A stretch of DNA of 32,500 nt from Cristatella mucedo (lineage: Eukaryota; Bryozoa; Phylactolaemata; Cristatellidae), in assembly GCA_009760855.2 (NCBI GenBank), contig WPIO01000009.1, positions 3,017,501-3,050,000 of the forward strand. The letters run 5' to 3'. Position numbers and translations under genes: made by a program. Below, piece by piece: positions 29,921 through 32,500 of this stretch; within the stretch, counting starts at the first letter, position 1, and each line of letters starts with the position of its first letter. The notes beneath the pieces are model-generated. The model searched no databases and was not told the origin of the DNA. It saw only the letters and a list, made by a program, of their open reading frames with translations.

Positions 29921-30168
29921 CTGAGAATGAAAGACGAAAATCCCAACATGGCTATGCTGAGCATGCGAGGTAAGTGCTGAATGGTATCTACACCATCGGC
30001 AGCCTGCATGGCTATTGGTTGGCCTCATACATCTGGCCTAAGCTTAACAGCTTTCAGCCCTGGCCGGAAAACCAACTAAATTACTAAAAAAAACCTAAAT
30101 GGCAAGCTAGACCATTTAAAGTGACCTAACAATTAACTACTTAGTATTCATCATGCTGCAACAAGCCC
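29921..30168. other. Intronic sequence, nothing recognised
   Basis: No exon encoding TM1-6 of the transporter is visible here. Confidence 0.3.
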
Positions 30169-30169
30169 C

Positions 30170-30545
30170 TATTAATGTTCATAACAATAAAACGTTTGTA
30201 TGGCACCCCAAGAGAACTAAAGCTCTTTCCAGGCACTTTACAGGTGCTAGAAAGAAAGCATATCAATTGGTTAGTGATAATATGCACAATTTCAGCATGC
30301 ATAAGCACACAAACGACAATGGAACGAATGGAATGAATGCTGTGAGGAATATGTGAGTCTTGAGCTTCTTTTAAAATTTCGCCAACACAAGGATATGTTG
30401 CTATGCAAGTCGATAGGGAGTTCGAGGATTTTGGAGCATGTGAACTGAAGCCCCAGTCTCTACAGAAAATTAAATTGGTTACAGGCATAGCTAAACAACT
30501 TGAGAAAGAATGGCAAGTAGTACGATGCAGATCCGTGAAAGCAGT
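30170..30545 (-). mobile_element. LINE 3' portion (diverged)
   Basis: Tail near 30185-30250, CAGCATGCATAAGCACA in the 3' UTR, and coding on - around 30460-30400 as DWGFSSHAPKSSNSLS, the family C-terminal block with changes at the tryptophan. Confidence 0.75.
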
Positions 30546-30547
30546 AT

Positions 30548-32500
30548 AATAGTAATAACAATGCATTTATATAGCTATCTCTCTCTCACTCTAGTAACTG
30601 AATCTCTTTCTAGGCACTTACAATGTGCTGTAAATGAAGCATGACCACATGCTAAGTGGAAATATGTATATTGTCAACAAGCATAAAAACGGCAAGTGTC
30701 ATTATGCAGTGTCAGCATGCAAAAGCAACAAAAAACTTGCATGCTGACCCTGTGCATGTCACCCTTAACTATGTTATTCATGTTGCTTATCAAGCTTGAT
30801 ACCACTCACCATTCAATCGTGTTTCCTTTGCAGCATATGTAAAGCGCCTAGAAAGAGATAGAGTTGTCTGGGGGCACTTTATCAAGTGTATTATTATTAT
30901 TGTTATTATCATTAGGATAAATAAGAAGGAACCAGCAAATGCTTTAAGTAATAGGTGCACTTTTTAAATGTCGAGACTGGAGATGCCATGACTTCTGTCG
31001 GGTATTAGTTCCAGGCTTTGGGAGCAATACGACTCAAAGCAATTTCAAATTATTTCGAGGAACAGGTAAACAATTTTAGTCAGACAAGCAAGTGGTACGA
31101 CGCCTAGCCGTTTCAGGAGCAGTACTGACTGGAAGACTGGAGCCAGACAATGGACCTAAAAGTGAGTTACTAAACCTTGCAGTCAAAACACTGCTTGTTT
31201 GGGAGCCAGTGCAGGTCGGCATGAAGTAGTGTAATATGGCAACAGCGACACTCACTACAAGCAAGCCTAGCTGCAGAGTTGTGTACCAATTGTAAGCGCC
31301 TGATTGCATAGGCTCGTAGACATGCATGCAGTGAGCTACTGAAGTCATACAGGATGTCACAAACGCAAGGACCAACTTTAAGTATCCTTGTCTATGCAGC
31401 CTAGAGTTCTTTAATGTTATGTAGCTATAAGTAGACACACCTGAGAGTGGAACTGATACGATCGTCTAATGAAAGACCGCTTTGCAACATATACCCAGTT
31501 TTTTCCAGATTTAACAAGAAATATGCTGCCAGAGCTGATTTTGAAGATCAGGTTGTTGAACTTCTGAGTAGCACTACATTGGCTCATACCTAGAAAGTTA
31601 ACTTCATCGTCATTGATGATGAGAAAGTGTGCTTCCATCCCTGTGCGAATGTCAGCAATACATGCGGCAATGGAGGTATGCCAGCTAAGCCCATATTGAG
31701 GGTAAGGTATTTTCAAACTTTCGAGTAACACTAGCTTTGCCCATGACTAGCAAGTGGGTTGTATCACCATTCAATTTAAGAGAGTCTGTGCCATAAAAGT
31801 GCGAATATCAGCGATACGCGTAGCAAGGAAGCTGAAAGAGTTAGGCATGCTCGAAGGCATAGCAGCATCAAAGCACAAGTACAGCTACGTGTCATCTGCG
31901 TGCAATTGAAAGGTTATATTGTACTTGGCTATTATTCTATTTGCATGAGGGAAAATGTAAATTGTGAAGAGTACAAATCCCTGGAGTACCCTGTATTTTG
32001 GAGGCTACTCTGACGACTGTGGTCCACCATTAAGATCAATGCTAGTAGGACTTGACTATCAACAGTAGTAAGATGAGAATGTTACTTTGGGGATGGACTC
32101 ACACTGAAATAGGACCTAAGTCACTGCAGTGCAGTGCCTAATGTGCCTAGGTGATACGTTAGGACTTGATGGTCAATGGTATCAAATGCTGCCAAGACAT
32201 CCAGCAGAGCTAGCCAAAACTACATATCTCTGCATTTCAGAGATCGTTATACACATGCAACTATGCTGACTGTAAAGTGATTAGACCCAACCCCTGGTAG
32301 AATTTACATGCTAAGCTTGATCTTTAAAAACTATAAGCGTTTTTCTGCTCCGTCACAACTCGTTAGAATGTCCTCCGTAGAAATTGAGGTAGACTAGGCA
32401 GAAGTTAGTCAAGTTATCCTGGTCAAGTATGCACTACTTGAGTGGCCTGACAGCGGCCTCTTAAGAGGATAAAGACAAAGGACACATGTATTATGTAAGT
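30548..32500 (-). mobile_element. Long LINE copy running off the right edge, with nested insertion
   Basis: In - strand order: LLDVLAAFDTIDHQVL (+ 32215-32170), VLQGFVLFTIYIFP (about 32000-31960), catalytic box LHADD (31891-31902) followed by a stop, IADIRT twice (31799-31815 and 31643-31659), INDDEVNFL (about 31610), the C-terminal part near 31020 (CCAGGCTTTGGGAGC on +), and a 3' tail at 30548-30640. Stops and frameshifts make it inactive. A second LINE piece is inserted at 30736-30915. Confidence 0.85.
30736..30915 (+). mobile_element. Nested, inverted LINE 3' end
   Basis: CTTGCATGCTGACCCTGTGC through TATGTAAAGCGCCTAGAAAG, GGGGGCACTTTATCAAGTGT to an ATT tail. It lies on the opposite strand to the surrounding LINE and interrupts its 3' UTR, so it is younger. 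Confidence 0.85.

Noticed and set aside
29764-29973. + strand ORF ending at a GTAAGT
   Set aside because: The - strand of the same bases has a strong acceptor and donor and fits the transporter frame. The + ORF has no recognisable content.

Overview
The window is nuclear DNA from an animal, most likely an invertebrate. The evidence is a class A GPCR, a multi-exon gene with GT-AG introns of about 2 to 8 kb, many 5'-truncated non-LTR retrotransposons with (ATT)n tails, tRNA-derived SINEs and long microsatellites. Nothing looks bacterial or organellar. I cannot place the species more closely.

Two host genes can be supported. On the + strand, 708-1826 is an intronless rhodopsin-like GPCR (372 aa from the preferred start). 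It has a TATA box at 629-634 and is followed by a 20-copy, 13-bp GC-rich minisatellite (1900-2155). On the - strand, five exons (29786-29920, 27886-27998, 25859-25960, 22952-23072, 14788-14951) splice with consistent phases into the C-terminal half of an SLC22A18-like major facilitator transporter. Its 5' exons lie beyond the right edge. None of these exons appears as a long ORF; they were found from splice signals and membrane-protein similarity.

Most of the rest is retrotransposon debris. One CR1/L2-like LINE family recurs about 19 times. Its marks are RT motifs around a (F/Y)xDD box, a C-terminal motif of the form FGDxAFSSYAxKAWNSLP, and a 3' end containing an AGAGATTGAGTTCTCTGAGGGCGC-type block followed by (ATT)n. 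A second LINE lineage is seen once (29150-29366). A tRNA-derived SINE family (here SINE-A) has eight recognisable copies, all with the tRNA head on the - strand, plus fragments at the left edge. A second tRNA-derived family (SINE-B, two copies) ends in a tail resembling the LINE 3' end, which suggests mobilisation by that LINE.

Layout: 1-205 SINE/LINE fragments; 600-2160 GPCR and minisatellite; 2840-4627 LINE and SINE; 4790-7945 unique sequence without a convincing gene; 7948-9450 SINE, long (TC)n and TA/GT microsatellites; 10-14.2 kb LINE and SINE pieces around a GC-richer stretch with one unexplained ORF (11449-11889); 14.3-29.9 kb the transporter gene with repeat-filled introns; 30.2-32.5 kb two LINEs, one carrying an inverted nested copy. 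I found no functional rRNA, tRNA or CRISPR locus and no clear novel multi-gene system. The most informative points are the transporter gene model, the unusual GPCR motifs, the LINE-like tail on SINE-B and the SINE strand bias.
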